The notes: generated by a model not told the origin, from the letters alone. Counted from the stretch's first letter, positions 24,598 through 33,118 are shown. The stretch is DNA of 64,000 nt from CAZKVJ01 sp964556225 (GCA_964556225.1 CAZKVJ010000003.1:1-64000); one strand, 5' to 3'. Made by a program: numbers and translations.

Positions 24598-26058
24598 TCA
24601 GCCGTCGGCGGTGATGCGGGGCTCGGTCCAGCTCTCGAGCGGCAGGTCGTAGCAGGCGAACGGCGTCGCGGGGTCCTCCACCGTCTCGAGGCTGCCGTCG
24701 GGTTGGACCTTCAGGTACGCCATGCAGAACGTGCGGGCCTCGTCCTCGGTCGGCGCCGTGTGGGCCGTGGTCCAGTCGACCGGTGGCAGCAAGCCGTCGC
24801 CGGTGTAGTCCGTGATCGCGTTGGTGGCGGCGATCACGCTCGCCCGGTCGAACTGCGCTCCGGCGGCGAGGATGCCGGTGACCGCCAGCGTGGCGCCGAG
24901 CCAGCCCTGGATGGCGTAGTCGTTGTAGCCGACGCCGCTCTTGTCCAGCCACTCCAGCATCGTCGGCAGGATCGAGTCGCCGGGGTCGGCCTCAGCCGGC
25001 CGGTACGCCGTGGCGAGGAGGTCACCCTCGAGGACGTCGGCGTTGGCCGTGAGGAACCCCGTGTCGCCATAGCCCTGCGGGAGCACGATCGTCACGTCAC
25101 CGGCACCCTGGCGCGCCAGCTCCTGCGCCAGCACGAGCGCGCTGTTCTGGTCGACGCAGAGCGTGATGTAGTCCACCCCGGCGTCCAGCATCGCCGTGAC
25201 CTCGGGGCCGAGCCCGTTGGGCAGGCCGAAGGGCAGGTCGTCGTTCTTGTAGGCGAACTCGATGCCGGCGTCGGGGCCCCAGGTGGTGAACTCCTGCTCG
25301 GCGCGGGTGGCGCAGTCCTTCGACGCCTGGGAGACGCCGAACCCGAGGGAGGCGGCGGTCGTCGCGCCGGCGTTCGCCGCGGCCCACACCGTCATCGGGT
25401 TGAGGCAGGTGACGCAGAGCGTGCCGTTCGGGACGTAGATGTTGTCGAAGCCGTCGGCGTCGCCGGATGCGGGGAACGTCGTGTAGAGCGGCATGTCCGA
25501 GCCGCCGACGTCGGAGAAGCCGCTGTAGGTGAGCGGGGCGGCGAAGGTGGCGAACACGCTGTCGTCGTCCATGATGTCGAGCAGCTTGACCTGGGTGTTG
25601 GCGAACTCGTCGTCGTCGACGCGGCCGATCTCGAGCTGGCGACCGTTCACGCCACCGATGCTGTTGCGGTAGTCGAAGTACGCCTGGACGCCCGCCTTGT
25701 AGCACTCGAGCAGGCAGTAGCCGAGCGGGTTGGCCGGGCCGGTTCCCATCACCGCGAAGCTGATCGTCTCGTCGGTCACGCCCGGAACCCCTGAGATCGG
25801 CTCGAACGTGCCGATGTCGGGTTCGGCCGCTCCGGCGGTGTCGGTCGGACCGGTGTCGGTCGGCGCGGCCGTGTCGGCCGGCCCGGTGTCAGCCGGTGCG
25901 GCGGTGTCCGCGGCGGTGTCGGCTGCGCCTGCCACGGTCGGTGACGAGGTGTCGTCATCCCCCGAGTTCCCGCACGCCGTGGCCATGAGCCCGGCGATCG
26001 CCGCCGCGGCGACCAGCCGGAGCGGGCGGGACCGTGTTGCGCCTGACGTGAGCTTCAT
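24598..26058 (-). CDS. ABC-type substrate-binding lipoprotein, paralogue of 16836-18272
   Basis: A 486-residue type I periplasmic binding lipoprotein. Signal peptide with a long alanine-rich hydrophobic core and lipobox ATAC near residue 29; then a linker of about 50 residues made of repeated ADTAAP/TDTGP units (residues 40-78) that should extend the binding domain from the membrane. The mature domain begins ISFAVMGTGPANPLGYC and retains the unusual cysteines of its paralogue (GYCLLEC, CVTC, KDC, CVDQN). No transporter membrane or ATPase gene is near. It is transcribed divergently from the CMD-like gene. Ligand unknown; given the context, an aromatic or terpenoid acid is possible but not shown. 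Confidence 0.9.
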   Translation of the reverse strand: MKLTSGATRSRPLRLVAAAAIAGLMATACGNSGDDDTSSPTVAGAADTAADTAAPADTGPADTAAPTDTGPTDTAGAAEPDIGTFEPISGVPGVTDETISFAVMGTGPANPLGYCLLECYKAGVQAYFDYRNSIGGVNGRQLEIGRVDDDEFANTQVKLLDIMDDDSVFATFAAPLTYSGFSDVGGSDMPLYTTFPASGDADGFDNIYVPNGTLCVTCLNPMTVWAAANAGATTAASLGFGVSQASKDCATRAEQEFTTWGPDAGIEFAYKNDDLPFGLPNGLGPEVTAMLDAGVDYITLCVDQNSALVLAQELARQGAGDVTIVLPQGYGDTGFLTANADVLEGDLLATAYRPAEADPGDSILPTMLEWLDKSGVGYNDYAIQGWLGATLAVTGILAAGAQFDRASVIAATNAITDYTGDGLLPPVDWTTAHTAPTEDEARTFCMAYLKVQPDGSLETVEDPATPFACYDLPLESWTEPRITADG

Positions 26059-26155
26059 CCGAGCTCCTCCGATGATCGGTGCACCACACGAGGGTCGGAC
26101 CGGGTGGCCGGTTCTCGTGGGTGCGCTTCCCCCTGGACCGCCGACGGCGATCGAT

Positions 26156-26183
26156 GAGAACTGTACTCTCCCCGAACGAGAGT
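26156..26183. promoter_or_regulatory. GAGAAC-N3-GTTCTC-type operator
   Basis: GAGAACTGTACTCTC (26156-26170) fits the recurrent palindrome. An overlapping inverted repeat ACTCTC-N7-GAGAGT spans 26165-26183. The site is 61 bases upstream of the CMD-like gene and about 98 bases upstream of the divergent binding-protein gene. Confidence 0.65.
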
Positions 26184-26230
26184 GTGTGTCGCGCCGGGCC
26201 GAACGGCCGGTTCGCCGAGGAGGGTCGTCG

Positions 26231-26845
26231 ATGGGAGATCCACACGAGTCGTCCGCCGCCGGTCTCGCGCCGCTGCGCGCGGACGAGTGGGCCGATGCGC
26301 ACTACGACGCGTTCGGGGCCCTGCTCGGCCTGGCAGGCGACGACGTGCCGCGCGCCGGCTCGGGCCGGCGGTTCGACCCGTTGAACTTCGACGTTGTCGG
26401 TGTCTTGGTGCGCAACCCCGCGCTGGCGAAGGTGTTCCTGGCCTTCAACGCCTACCTGCTGCAGCGCAGCCCCCTCCCGGCGCGGGTGCGCGAGCTGTGC
26501 ATCCTGCGCGTGGCGCACGAGCGCCGCAACGCCTACGAGTGGGCCGAGCACGTGACGATCGGAAGGGGTCTCGGCATCACCGACGAGGAGATGGACGCCC
26601 TCACCGCCGGGAACGACGCGTTCGGCGGTGTCGACCGGCTGGTGCTCGAGGCCACCGACGAGCTCCTCGCCGGGCGCTCACTCCCGTCGGACATGTGGAC
26701 GGAGCTCGTCGCCGAGCTGGGGCTCGAGGCGGCCATGGACCTCATCTTCGTCGCCGGCACCTACCAGATGCTCGCCGCCGCCTTCGACACCTGGGGCCTC
26801 ACCCCCCCTCCCCGGGGGTTGGGGTGGGTTGGGGGGTGGAGTTGA
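26231..26845 (+). CDS. Carboxymuconolactone decarboxylase-like (AhpD fold) protein
   Basis: A 204-residue all-helical CMD/AhpD-like protein. The core motif reads RVRELCILRVAHERRNAYEWAEHV, matching the family pattern with conserved Glu and His but without the CxxC pair used by AhpD peroxidase partners, so a redox role is unlikely. Such proteins appear often in aromatic and steroid gene clusters with unproved functions. The extreme C terminus (PPPRGLGWVGGWS) is encoded by a run of C and G tracts and is probably disordered. It converges on the acyl-CoA dehydrogenase at 26863. Confidence 0.87.
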   Translation: MGDPHESSAAGLAPLRADEWADAHYDAFGALLGLAGDDVPRAGSGRRFDPLNFDVVGVLVRNPALAKVFLAFNAYLLQRSPLPARVRELCILRVAHERRNAYEWAEHVTIGRGLGITDEEMDALTAGNDAFGGVDRLVLEATDELLAGRSLPSDMWTELVAELGLEAAMDLIFVAGTYQMLAAAFDTWGLTPPPRGLGWVGGWS

Positions 26846-26862
26846 GGTGGGGTGGGGGTGGG
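26801..26862. other. C/G-tract region with quadruplex potential at a convergent junction
   Basis: The plus strand has a C-rich run (26801-26813), then GGGGG-TT-GGGG-T-GGG-TT-GGGGGG (26814-26836) and later GGTGGGGTGGGGGTGGG. It includes the end of the CMD-like gene and the gap to the acyl-CoA dehydrogenase. It can fold as a hairpin or G-quadruplex and may act as a transcription barrier. Confidence 0.5.
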
Positions 26863-27837
26863 TCAGAGCTCGACGAGGCGGGGGGCGTCGCGGCGGGTGA
26901 GCAGCTCGGCGCCGATCTCGGCGGGGAGCGAGCGGGCCGAGCCGAACAGCACGTCCAGGGTGAGCACCCGCTTCAGCCACCGCTGGAAGGGGTGATCGGT
27001 CGTGAAGCCGATGCCGGCCAGGACCTGCTGGGCGTGAGCGGACGTGGTGCGGGCGGCCGCGCCGGCGAGCGACTTGGCCAGAGCGGCCAGCAGCGGGTCC
27101 GGGTCGTGGCCGCAGACGTCGGTGACGGCGGCGGCGCCCTCGATGTGGACGAGCGACTCGGCGAGACGGTGCCGCACCGCCTGGAACGACGACACCGGGC
27201 GGCCGAACTGCACGCGGTCGACGGCGTGCTGGCGGGCCTGCTGCAGCATCGTGCGGGCTGCGGCGACGAGCTGGTGCGCCAGCGCCACTCGGGCGGCCGC
27301 GACCGCCCGAGGCCAGCCGTCCGTGGCCGGGGAGCCCTCCAGCGCAGCAGCGGGCAACGTCCCCAGCAGGCGTCGATACGGCGTGCCGGGGTCGAGCGCC
27401 GCCCCGGTCGGTGCACCGAGCGCGTCGATGCGCACCGTGGCGAGACGCACCGTGGGCCCGTCGAGGCACGGGACGATCGCCGAGGTGGCGATGCGCTCGC
27501 GTGCCGACACGATGCCGTCGACCGTGATCGAGTCACCGTGAACCTGGCCTGGCGGGGCGGACTGCACCGCCGCCGGGAGGACCACGCACACCGCTGGTGA
27601 CGGGTCGACGGCGAGGCACCGAGCGATCACGTCGTCGAGCAGCCCGCTCGCAGCACCGCTGGTACCCAGCGCGCCGAACGCCATCGCCGGGCCCCGCGCC
27701 GGTTCGGCGGCGAGCAGCTCGCCCCACCCGAGCCCGAACAGCGCGGCGTCGGCCTCGGCCGGTCCCGGGTGCGCGAGCATCACGGCCTCGAAGCTGGCGC
27801 CGAGCAGCGCCAGCTCATCTGCGCTCATCGAGGTCAT
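26863..27837 (-). CDS. Acyl-CoA dehydrogenase-like, short beta-type subunit
   Basis: A 324-residue acyl-CoA dehydrogenase-like protein, shorter than normal (about 380). The C-terminal domain is recognisable (QHAVDRVQFGRPVSSFQAVRHRLAESLVH) but the QxHGGIG motif is degraded to QQVLAGIGFT, and the N-terminal FAD loop is missing. It is therefore probably a non-catalytic or half-site partner of the enzyme encoded immediately upstream, with which it overlaps by four bases (ATGA at 27837). This repeats the paired arrangement seen at 21.6 and 39.9 kb. Confidence 0.88.
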   Translation of the reverse strand: MTSMSADELALLGASFEAVMLAHPGPAEADAALFGLGWGELLAAEPARGPAMAFGALGTSGAASGLLDDVIARCLAVDPSPAVCVVLPAAVQSAPPGQVHGDSITVDGIVSARERIATSAIVPCLDGPTVRLATVRIDALGAPTGAALDPGTPYRRLLGTLPAAALEGSPATDGWPRAVAAARVALAHQLVAAARTMLQQARQHAVDRVQFGRPVSSFQAVRHRLAESLVHIEGAAAVTDVCGHDPDPLLAALAKSLAGAAARTTSAHAQQVLAGIGFTTDHPFQRWLKRVLTLDVLFGSARSLPAEIGAELLTRRDAPRLVEL

Positions 27838-28970
27838 GTGCCCGGGCCCAGGTCGAGCAGACGGCGAGCGACGATGTTGCGCTGGATCTCTGCCGTGCCG
27901 CCGTAGATCGTCGCCGCCTTGGAGTAGAGGTAGTCCTCGCGCCACATCTCGGCGGTGGCGTCGCCGCCGAGCTCGATCTCGCCGGGCAGCACCGTGCGCG
28001 CCGTCTCCATCAGCAGCTGCTCGGCCGTGGCGATGAGGATCTTGTCGATCGACGTCTCCGGCCCGAGCTGCTCCCCGGCGGCGAGCCGGTGCTGGGTGGC
28101 GCGCGAGCGCATCCGGAACGCGAACACCGCCTGGTACGCCTCGCCGAGCGCCGCCGCCGCCGCCGGGGTGGTATCCGCCCGGTCCGAGAGCTGGGCGACG
28201 AGCTGGCGGCAGCGCTGGTGGAGATGGGCGCCCCGGTGCCAGAAGGTCGTGGAGCGCTCGTACGGCAGGATGTCCATCGCCACCTGCCACCCCTGCCCGA
28301 CCCCGCCGAGGCGGCGATCAGCGGGGACGAACACGTCGTCGAAGAACACCTCGGCGAACTCGAGGCGGCCGTGCTGAGCCTCGATCGGGCGGATCGTGAT
28401 GCCGGGGGAGTCGACGTCGACCAAGAACGCGGTGATCCCGCGGTGGGCGCTGTCCGGCGCCCCCGTGCGGGTGAGCAGCACGCAGCGGCGGGCGAACTGG
28501 GCGAAGCTCGTCCAGACCTTCTGGCCGTTGACGAGCCAACCGCCGTCGACGGGTGCGGCCCGACACGTCAGCGAGGCGAGGTCGCTGCCGGCCCCGGGCT
28601 CCGAGAACCCCTGGCACCAGATCTCCTCGCCGGCGAGCAGCGGCGCGACGAGCGCGGCGGCCACCTCTGGTTCGGCGACGGTGATGACGGTCGGTGCCAG
28701 CACCTCGACCATCGACCAGCACGTCGGGTCGGCCAGGCGGCGGTCAGCCACCTCCTCGCCGACGACCGCCCGCAGCAGCGGTGGGCCACCGAGCCCGCCG
28801 GCTTGCTCGGGCCAGCCGTAGCGGCCGAAGCCCGACGTCCAGAGGGCCCGCTTCACCCGGAAGTACTGCGCCATCTGCTCGTCGAGCGAGCCGGCCCCCT
28901 CGAACGGCGGCGTGAGGTCGGTGGCGTCGAGCCACGCGGTGAGCTCGCGCCGGAACGCGTCGGTGTCCAT
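27834..28970 (-). CDS. Acyl-CoA dehydrogenase, alpha-type subunit
   Basis: A 378-residue acyl-CoA dehydrogenase with GFSEPGAGSDLASL (FAD loop), WLVNGQKVWTSFAQFA and a C-terminal IYGGTAEIQRNIVARRLL segment. It has the catalytic N-terminal architecture its downstream neighbour lacks, so the two likely make a heteromer. The ATG at 28970 begins the conserved N-terminal helix; longer in-frame starts upstream would run into the preceding gene. It is 14 bases downstream of the small protein gene, in an apparent operon with the Rieske oxygenase. Confidence 0.93.
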   Translation of the reverse strand: MDTDAFRRELTAWLDATDLTPPFEGAGSLDEQMAQYFRVKRALWTSGFGRYGWPEQAGGLGGPPLLRAVVGEEVADRRLADPTCWSMVEVLAPTVITVAEPEVAAALVAPLLAGEEIWCQGFSEPGAGSDLASLTCRAAPVDGGWLVNGQKVWTSFAQFARRCVLLTRTGAPDSAHRGITAFLVDVDSPGITIRPIEAQHGRLEFAEVFFDDVFVPADRRLGGVGQGWQVAMDILPYERSTTFWHRGAHLHQRCRQLVAQLSDRADTTPAAAAALGEAYQAVFAFRMRSRATQHRLAAGEQLGPETSIDKILIATAEQLLMETARTVLPGEIELGGDATAEMWREDYLYSKAATIYGGTAEIQRNIVARRLLDLGPGT

Positions 28971-28984
28971 CGGCGTGGCGCCGC

Positions 28985-29329
28985 TCAGAGCAGCGGTTCG
29001 GTCACCATCTCGAGGTCCGCTGCGCCGCTGTCGGGCACGCGTGGCTGGCGCCAGGCCTCGACCGGGAACGACACCTCGCACAGGGCGAACGACAGGAGCA
29101 TCAGGTGCCGGGCGCCGGCGGGCAGGTCGTCGAGGTCGAACGTGTCGCAGTAGTCGATGATGTCCTGCAGACGCGGCATCATCGCGTCGTAGAAGGCCTG
29201 CATCTCGTCCATCGACGAGGCGAGCCGCTTGTCGTAGCGCTCCCGCCAGGTCTCGAGCGCCCAGTCGGAGAACGCCGCGAGCTCGGCGAACTCCGTGGGG
29301 AGCGCGGGCGTGGCGTCGGTGGTGCTCAT
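28985..29329 (-). CDS. Small protein of unknown function, partner of the Rieske oxygenase gene
   Basis: A 114-residue acidic, helical protein (RYDKRLASSMDEMQAFYDAMM; DIIDYCDTFDLDDLP). I do not recognise a family. It has no signal peptide or membrane segment. It follows the Rieske oxygenase gene by 11 bases with its own GGGAG ribosome site, so it is almost certainly co-expressed with it. It is too short and lacks the fold features of a ring-hydroxylase beta subunit, so it could be an assembly or regulatory protein for the oxygenase. Confidence 0.75.
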   Translation of the reverse strand: MSTTDATPALPTEFAELAAFSDWALETWRERYDKRLASSMDEMQAFYDAMMPRLQDIIDYCDTFDLDDLPAGARHLMLLSFALCEVSFPVEAWRQPRVPDSGAADLEMVTEPLL

Positions 29330-29340
29330 GTCGTCTCCCT

Positions 29341-30642
29341 TCAGGCGCTCGCCGCCGCCGGCATCCACGGGTAGCGGTCCGGTCGCCGGCCCGCCGCGAC
29401 CTGCTCGCGCGCCGCGGCGTGGTGATGGCGGCAGAGGATCTCCTGGTCGTTCAGCACGAACGTGTCGACGGCGCCGCTCTCGAGCATCGTCTGGGTCGCC
29501 TCCAGCGTGTTCGCGTCCTGCAGCGCGTACTCCTTGAACGTCGAGAACGTGAGCTCCTGGGCCAGGCGCTCGCGGGCCGACCTCGGCGGCACGAAGTTGA
29601 GGGTCGTCTCGAACAGGTGCTTGCTCGGCCCGAGCGGCCAGTAGTGGTACGTGAGGTACCAGCCGGGGGCCCAGATGAGGATCATGAAGTTCGGCCAGAT
29701 GACGAACGAGTCGGTCCCCCAGGCGCGGTGCTTGGAGGGGTTCACGAGCGGCGGCAGGTCGGTGGTGGCGCCGCTCACCTCGGGGCGGTCCCAGGGACCG
29801 AACAGCCCACCGCGCACGATGCGCTCGATCGGCTTGACCATCTCGAGGTCCTTCGGCGGCGACATCCCACCCCACGACGACACCATCGAGTGCGGGCTGT
29901 ACAGCTCGTAGTGGAGCGCCTCGAAGCCGTAGCCGGCCAGCTTCTGGGCCTCGTCGGCGGTGGCCTGGCGCTGGTGCAGGACGGGCGCGTGGTAGAACTC
30001 GACGAAGGCGTCGATGAACAGCTTCCAGTTGCTGTTGATCTCGGCGCGCACCTTGTACGTCTGGGTCATCTCGCCGAACGGGTAGCCGGCGAGGCCCTCG
30101 GCCAGCGGTGCCAGCGCCTCGGTGAGCGTCTGGGCCGGCTTCGGGTCGAGGTTGATGAAGATGAAGCCCTCCCACACGTCGCAGGCCACGGGCGCCAGAC
30201 CGAGGCTCGCCTTGTCGAGGTCGAAGAACTCGGACTCCTGCTGCACGAAGCTGAGGGACCCGTCGAGGTCGTAGCGCCAGGCGTGGTACTTGCAGGTCAT
30301 CTGCCGGCAGACCCCGGACGTCTCCTGCCCCGGGTAGTCGTCCCACATGAGCTTGTTGCCGCGGTGACGGCACACGTTGTGGAAGGCGCGCACGGTGCCG
30401 TCGCGGTCCTTGACGATGACGATGCTCTTCTTCGCCCAGGGGAGCTCGCGGGTGAAGTAGCTGCCGGCCCGCGGGAGCTGCTCGACGCGGCCGACGTTCA
30501 GCCACTCCTTGGTGAAGATGGTGTCGATCTCGGCCTGCCAGTGCTCCGGGTCGTAGGAGTCGCGGTAGGAGACCGGCCCGGTGCCGAGCCCGGGGTAGTG
30601 CTCGGTCCAGCTGCCCTCGGCCGGCTTCGGGAAGTGGGGCAT
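29341..30642 (-). CDS. Rieske non-heme iron oxygenase, alpha subunit
   Basis: A 433-residue oxygenase subunit. The Rieske ligands are Cys91-x-His93 and Cys117-x2-His120. The gap between the pairs is about 23 residues, longer than the usual 15-17, and includes an extra Cys112 in GVCRQMTCKYH. The iron centre is in DAFVEFYHAPVLH. It starts at ATG 30642 after GAGGAGG. The ferredoxin-reductase gene 1.4 kb upstream on the same strand is the best electron-donor candidate. It differs from the oxygenase at 6.1 kb, and its C-terminal half is not KshA-like, so the substrate is open. Confidence 0.94.
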   Translation of the reverse strand: MPHFPKPAEGSWTEHYPGLGTGPVSYRDSYDPEHWQAEIDTIFTKEWLNVGRVEQLPRAGSYFTRELPWAKKSIVIVKDRDGTVRAFHNVCRHRGNKLMWDDYPGQETSGVCRQMTCKYHAWRYDLDGSLSFVQQESEFFDLDKASLGLAPVACDVWEGFIFINLDPKPAQTLTEALAPLAEGLAGYPFGEMTQTYKVRAEINSNWKLFIDAFVEFYHAPVLHQRQATADEAQKLAGYGFEALHYELYSPHSMVSSWGGMSPPKDLEMVKPIERIVRGGLFGPWDRPEVSGATTDLPPLVNPSKHRAWGTDSFVIWPNFMILIWAPGWYLTYHYWPLGPSKHLFETTLNFVPPRSARERLAQELTFSTFKEYALQDANTLEATQTMLESGAVDTFVLNDQEILCRHHHAAAREQVAAGRRPDRYPWMPAAASA

Positions 30643-30711
30643 TGATCCTCCTCGAGCGACGGGTCCCCCGTGAGCCCGCCGACGGGTGAGCGAGTTGCGT
30701 TTCCGAAATCG

Positions 30712-30726
30712 GAGAATAACGTTTCC
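30712..30726. promoter_or_regulatory. GAGAAC-N3-GTTCTC-type operator before the Rieske operon
   Basis: GAGAATAACGTTTCC fits the recurrent 15-bp palindrome (two mismatches). It is 70 bases upstream of the Rieske oxygenase start, in a gap of 109 bases. A palindrome TCCGAAATCGGA (30702-30713) overlaps its edge. Confidence 0.5.
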
Positions 30727-30751
30727 GCTGGTCGCGGGCAAGCGCCCCCGC

Positions 30752-32017
30752 TCAGCGGTGACGGTGGACGACGCCGTCCTTCATCACGAACCGCACGCGC
30801 TGGGTGGCGGTGATGTCCCTGAGCGGGTCGCCGTCGAGGCCGACGAGGTCGGCCCGCATTCCGGGCTCGATCCGGCCGAGGTCCGGCGCGTCGATGAGCT
30901 CGGCGGCGACCGTCGTGGCGGCGCGGATCGCCTGTATCGGCGTCATGCCCCGCTCGACGAGCGCCACGAGCTCCTCGGCGTTGCGCCCGTGCCAGATCGC
31001 CGGCGCGTCGGTGCCACAGGCGATCTTGACCCCGGCCTCGATCGCACGGGACAGCGAGGCCCTGGCCTTCGGGAACACCTCCTCCGCCTTGCGGCGCAGC
31101 GCACGGGGCTGTGCCGACACGTCCCAGCTCTGGGTGAGCGCGGTCGTCGACACGAGGAACGTCCCTCGGTCGACGAGGCGCTGGATCGTGTCGTCGGTGA
31201 TCATGAACCCGTGCTCGATGCAGTCGATGCCGGCGTCGAGTGCGGCGTTGACCGCCACGTCGCCGTGGCAGTGCGCGGCGACCTTGAGCCCGCGGCGGTG
31301 CGCCTCGTCGGCGATCGCGCTCAGCTCCTCGGTCGAGTACTGCTGCGCCCCCGACGGGCCGGTGGGGGAGATCACACCGCCCGACGCGCAGCACTTGATG
31401 ACCTTGGCGCCGTGCTTGATCTGGTAGCGCACGGCCTTTCGCACCTCATCGACGCCGTCGGCGACCCCCTCCTCCACGGACAGGGGCATCAGGTGCGGTG
31501 CCAGACCGCTCTGCGCGCTCGGGTCCAGGTGCCCGCCGGTGGGCACGATGGCATGGCCGGCGGGAACGATCCGGCAGCCGTCGACCCAGCCGGCGTCGAT
31601 CGCCCGCGCCAGCGCCACGTCGAGCAGGTAGCCGCTCGTCTTCACGAACAGCCCGAGGTTGCGCACGGTCGTGAACCCGGCCAGCAGCGTCCGGCGGGCG
31701 TTCGCCGCGGCCCGCAGCGTCATGCTGACCGGGTCGACGGTGACGGGATCGTTCAGCCCCGCACCGGCCCCGCCGAGCACGAGATCGACCTCCATGTCCA
31801 TCAGGCCGGGGATCAAGGTGAGCTCGCCCAGGTCGATCACCTCGCCGGCGCCTTGTGCCGTGCGAGCGTCGGCGCCGACCTCGGCGATGCGGTCGCCCTC
31901 GACGCGCACGTACGCGCCGTCGATCAGCTCGCCCGAGGCGACGTCGAGCGCGGCTCGCGCGTGCAGGGCGACGACCTTGCTCGGTGTGGTCGGTTCGGGC
32001 GTGGTCGGTGCGGCCAT
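30752..32017 (-). CDS. Amidohydrolase superfamily protein (imidazolonepropionase/prolidase-like) with altered metal site
   Basis: A 421-residue amidohydrolase of the imidazolonepropionase/Xaa-Pro dipeptidase-like group. The flanking composite beta domain, the carboxylate lysine in VIKCCASGG, the metal histidines in AAHCHGD and IEHGF, and the acid in CGTDAP are all present. But the N-terminal HxH motif that normally follows LIPGLID is replaced by Glu76-Val-Asp78 (LIPGLMDMEVDL). This may be a change in metal content or chemistry, or a subfamily signature. AGGAGGGA precedes the ATG. It sits between the ferredoxin reductase and the Rieske oxygenase on the same strand. Substrate unknown. Confidence 0.88.
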   Translation of the reverse strand: MAAPTTPEPTTPSKVVALHARAALDVASGELIDGAYVRVEGDRIAEVGADARTAQGAGEVIDLGELTLIPGLMDMEVDLVLGGAGAGLNDPVTVDPVSMTLRAAANARRTLLAGFTTVRNLGLFVKTSGYLLDVALARAIDAGWVDGCRIVPAGHAIVPTGGHLDPSAQSGLAPHLMPLSVEEGVADGVDEVRKAVRYQIKHGAKVIKCCASGGVISPTGPSGAQQYSTEELSAIADEAHRRGLKVAAHCHGDVAVNAALDAGIDCIEHGFMITDDTIQRLVDRGTFLVSTTALTQSWDVSAQPRALRRKAEEVFPKARASLSRAIEAGVKIACGTDAPAIWHGRNAEELVALVERGMTPIQAIRAATTVAAELIDAPDLGRIEPGMRADLVGLDGDPLRDITATQRVRFVMKDGVVHRHR

Positions 32018-32051
32018 GGCGGCGGTCCCTCCTGGATCGTGGTCCGGGGCG

Positions 32052-33095
32052 TCACAGGTCGTCGTACACGACGGCGACCTCGGTCCCCGCCGGCAGGGCC
32101 TGGCACGTCAGCACCCATCCCTCGGCGACCTCGTCGTCGGTGAGCGCGTGGTTCGCCCGCATCGTCGCGCTGCCGGACGTGAGGCGGGCCATGCAGGTGG
32201 CGCAGTTGCCCTGCTCGCACGAGAACGGGGCCTTGATCCCGGCGCGCCGAGCCGTCTCGAGGATCGTGTCACCGGCCACGTAGGCGACGGTGTGGTGCTT
32301 GCGCTTGATCGTGATCGTCAGCGTGGCCGGGGCGAGTGGCGGTGTGGCGGCGACCGGCGCCGCGTCCGCCGCCGACGGGTTGACGAAGCGTTCGATCGAC
32401 ACCCGGTCGACGGGGATGCCGGCGGCGGTGACGGCGGACTCGACGAGGTCCATGAACGGGGCCGGTCCGCACACGAACACGTCGGCGTCGGTGTCGGTGC
32501 CGACGAACCGGGCGATGTCGGCGTGGGTGGGGTGGCCGGCCTCGGCATCGATGTGGTGGTGGACCACGAACCGGTCGCCGTGGGCGGCGACGAGCGCGTC
32601 GAGCGCAACGGCGAAGATCACCGAGTCGCGGTCGCGGTTGGCGTCGAACACGCGCACCGGGCGATCGCCGGCGGCCAGCACCTGCTTGACGATCGAGAAC
32701 ACCGGGGTCACCCCGCTGCCGCCGCAGAACGCCAGCAGCGGCGTGGCGCCCGGACGCTCGCAGAACATGCCGGCGGGCGGCATCAGCTCGAGCTCGTCGC
32801 CGGGGGCGACGTGGTCGATCAGCCAGTTCGACACGATGCCGCCCGGCACGCGCTTGACCGTGAACGCCAGTGGCTCGCCGAGCGCCGGCGCGCTCGACAT
32901 CGAGTAGCAGCGTGACACGTCCTCTCCGTCGACGTGGATGCGCACGGTGCAGAACTGCCCGGCTCGGTACGAGAACAGCTCGGCGAGCTCGTCGGGTACG
33001 TCGAACACGAACGTGCGCGCATCCGGCGTCTCGTCGACGACCCGGCGCACGCGCATCGCATGGTGCGCGTGGCGGCGCAGCGTCCCCTCGGTCAT
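32052..33095 (-). CDS. Ferredoxin-NAD(P) reductase with C-terminal 2Fe-2S domain (KshB/PaaE-like)
   Basis: A 347-residue oxygenase reductase in three parts: an N-terminal FAD domain (SRCYSMSS), an NAD domain (LLAFCGGSGVTPVFSI, DVFVCGPAPFM) and a C-terminal plant-type [2Fe-2S] domain (CEQGNCATCMARL, then TCQ). This fits KshB and HmpE/PaaE-like reductases that feed Rieske oxygenases. It lies upstream of the Rieske oxygenase at 29.3 kb and could serve both Rieske enzymes in the window. The start is ATG 33095; the one six codons upstream is less likely. A palindromic operator lies 24 bases upstream. Confidence 0.95.
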   Translation of the reverse strand: MTEGTLRRHAHHAMRVRRVVDETPDARTFVFDVPDELAELFSYRAGQFCTVRIHVDGEDVSRCYSMSSAPALGEPLAFTVKRVPGGIVSNWLIDHVAPGDELELMPPAGMFCERPGATPLLAFCGGSGVTPVFSIVKQVLAAGDRPVRVFDANRDRDSVIFAVALDALVAAHGDRFVVHHHIDAEAGHPTHADIARFVGTDTDADVFVCGPAPFMDLVESAVTAAGIPVDRVSIERFVNPSAADAAPVAATPPLAPATLTITIKRKHHTVAYVAGDTILETARRAGIKAPFSCEQGNCATCMARLTSGSATMRANHALTDDEVAEGWVLTCQALPAGTEVAVVYDDL

Positions 33096-33118
33096 GGAAA
33101 CGTCATGGTACAAGGACG

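Noticed and set aside
26814..26862. Extra coding sequence or simple repeat array in the G-rich tract
   Set aside because: The plus-strand frame terminates at 26845 in the CMD-like gene, and the rest is too short and biased to encode anything.
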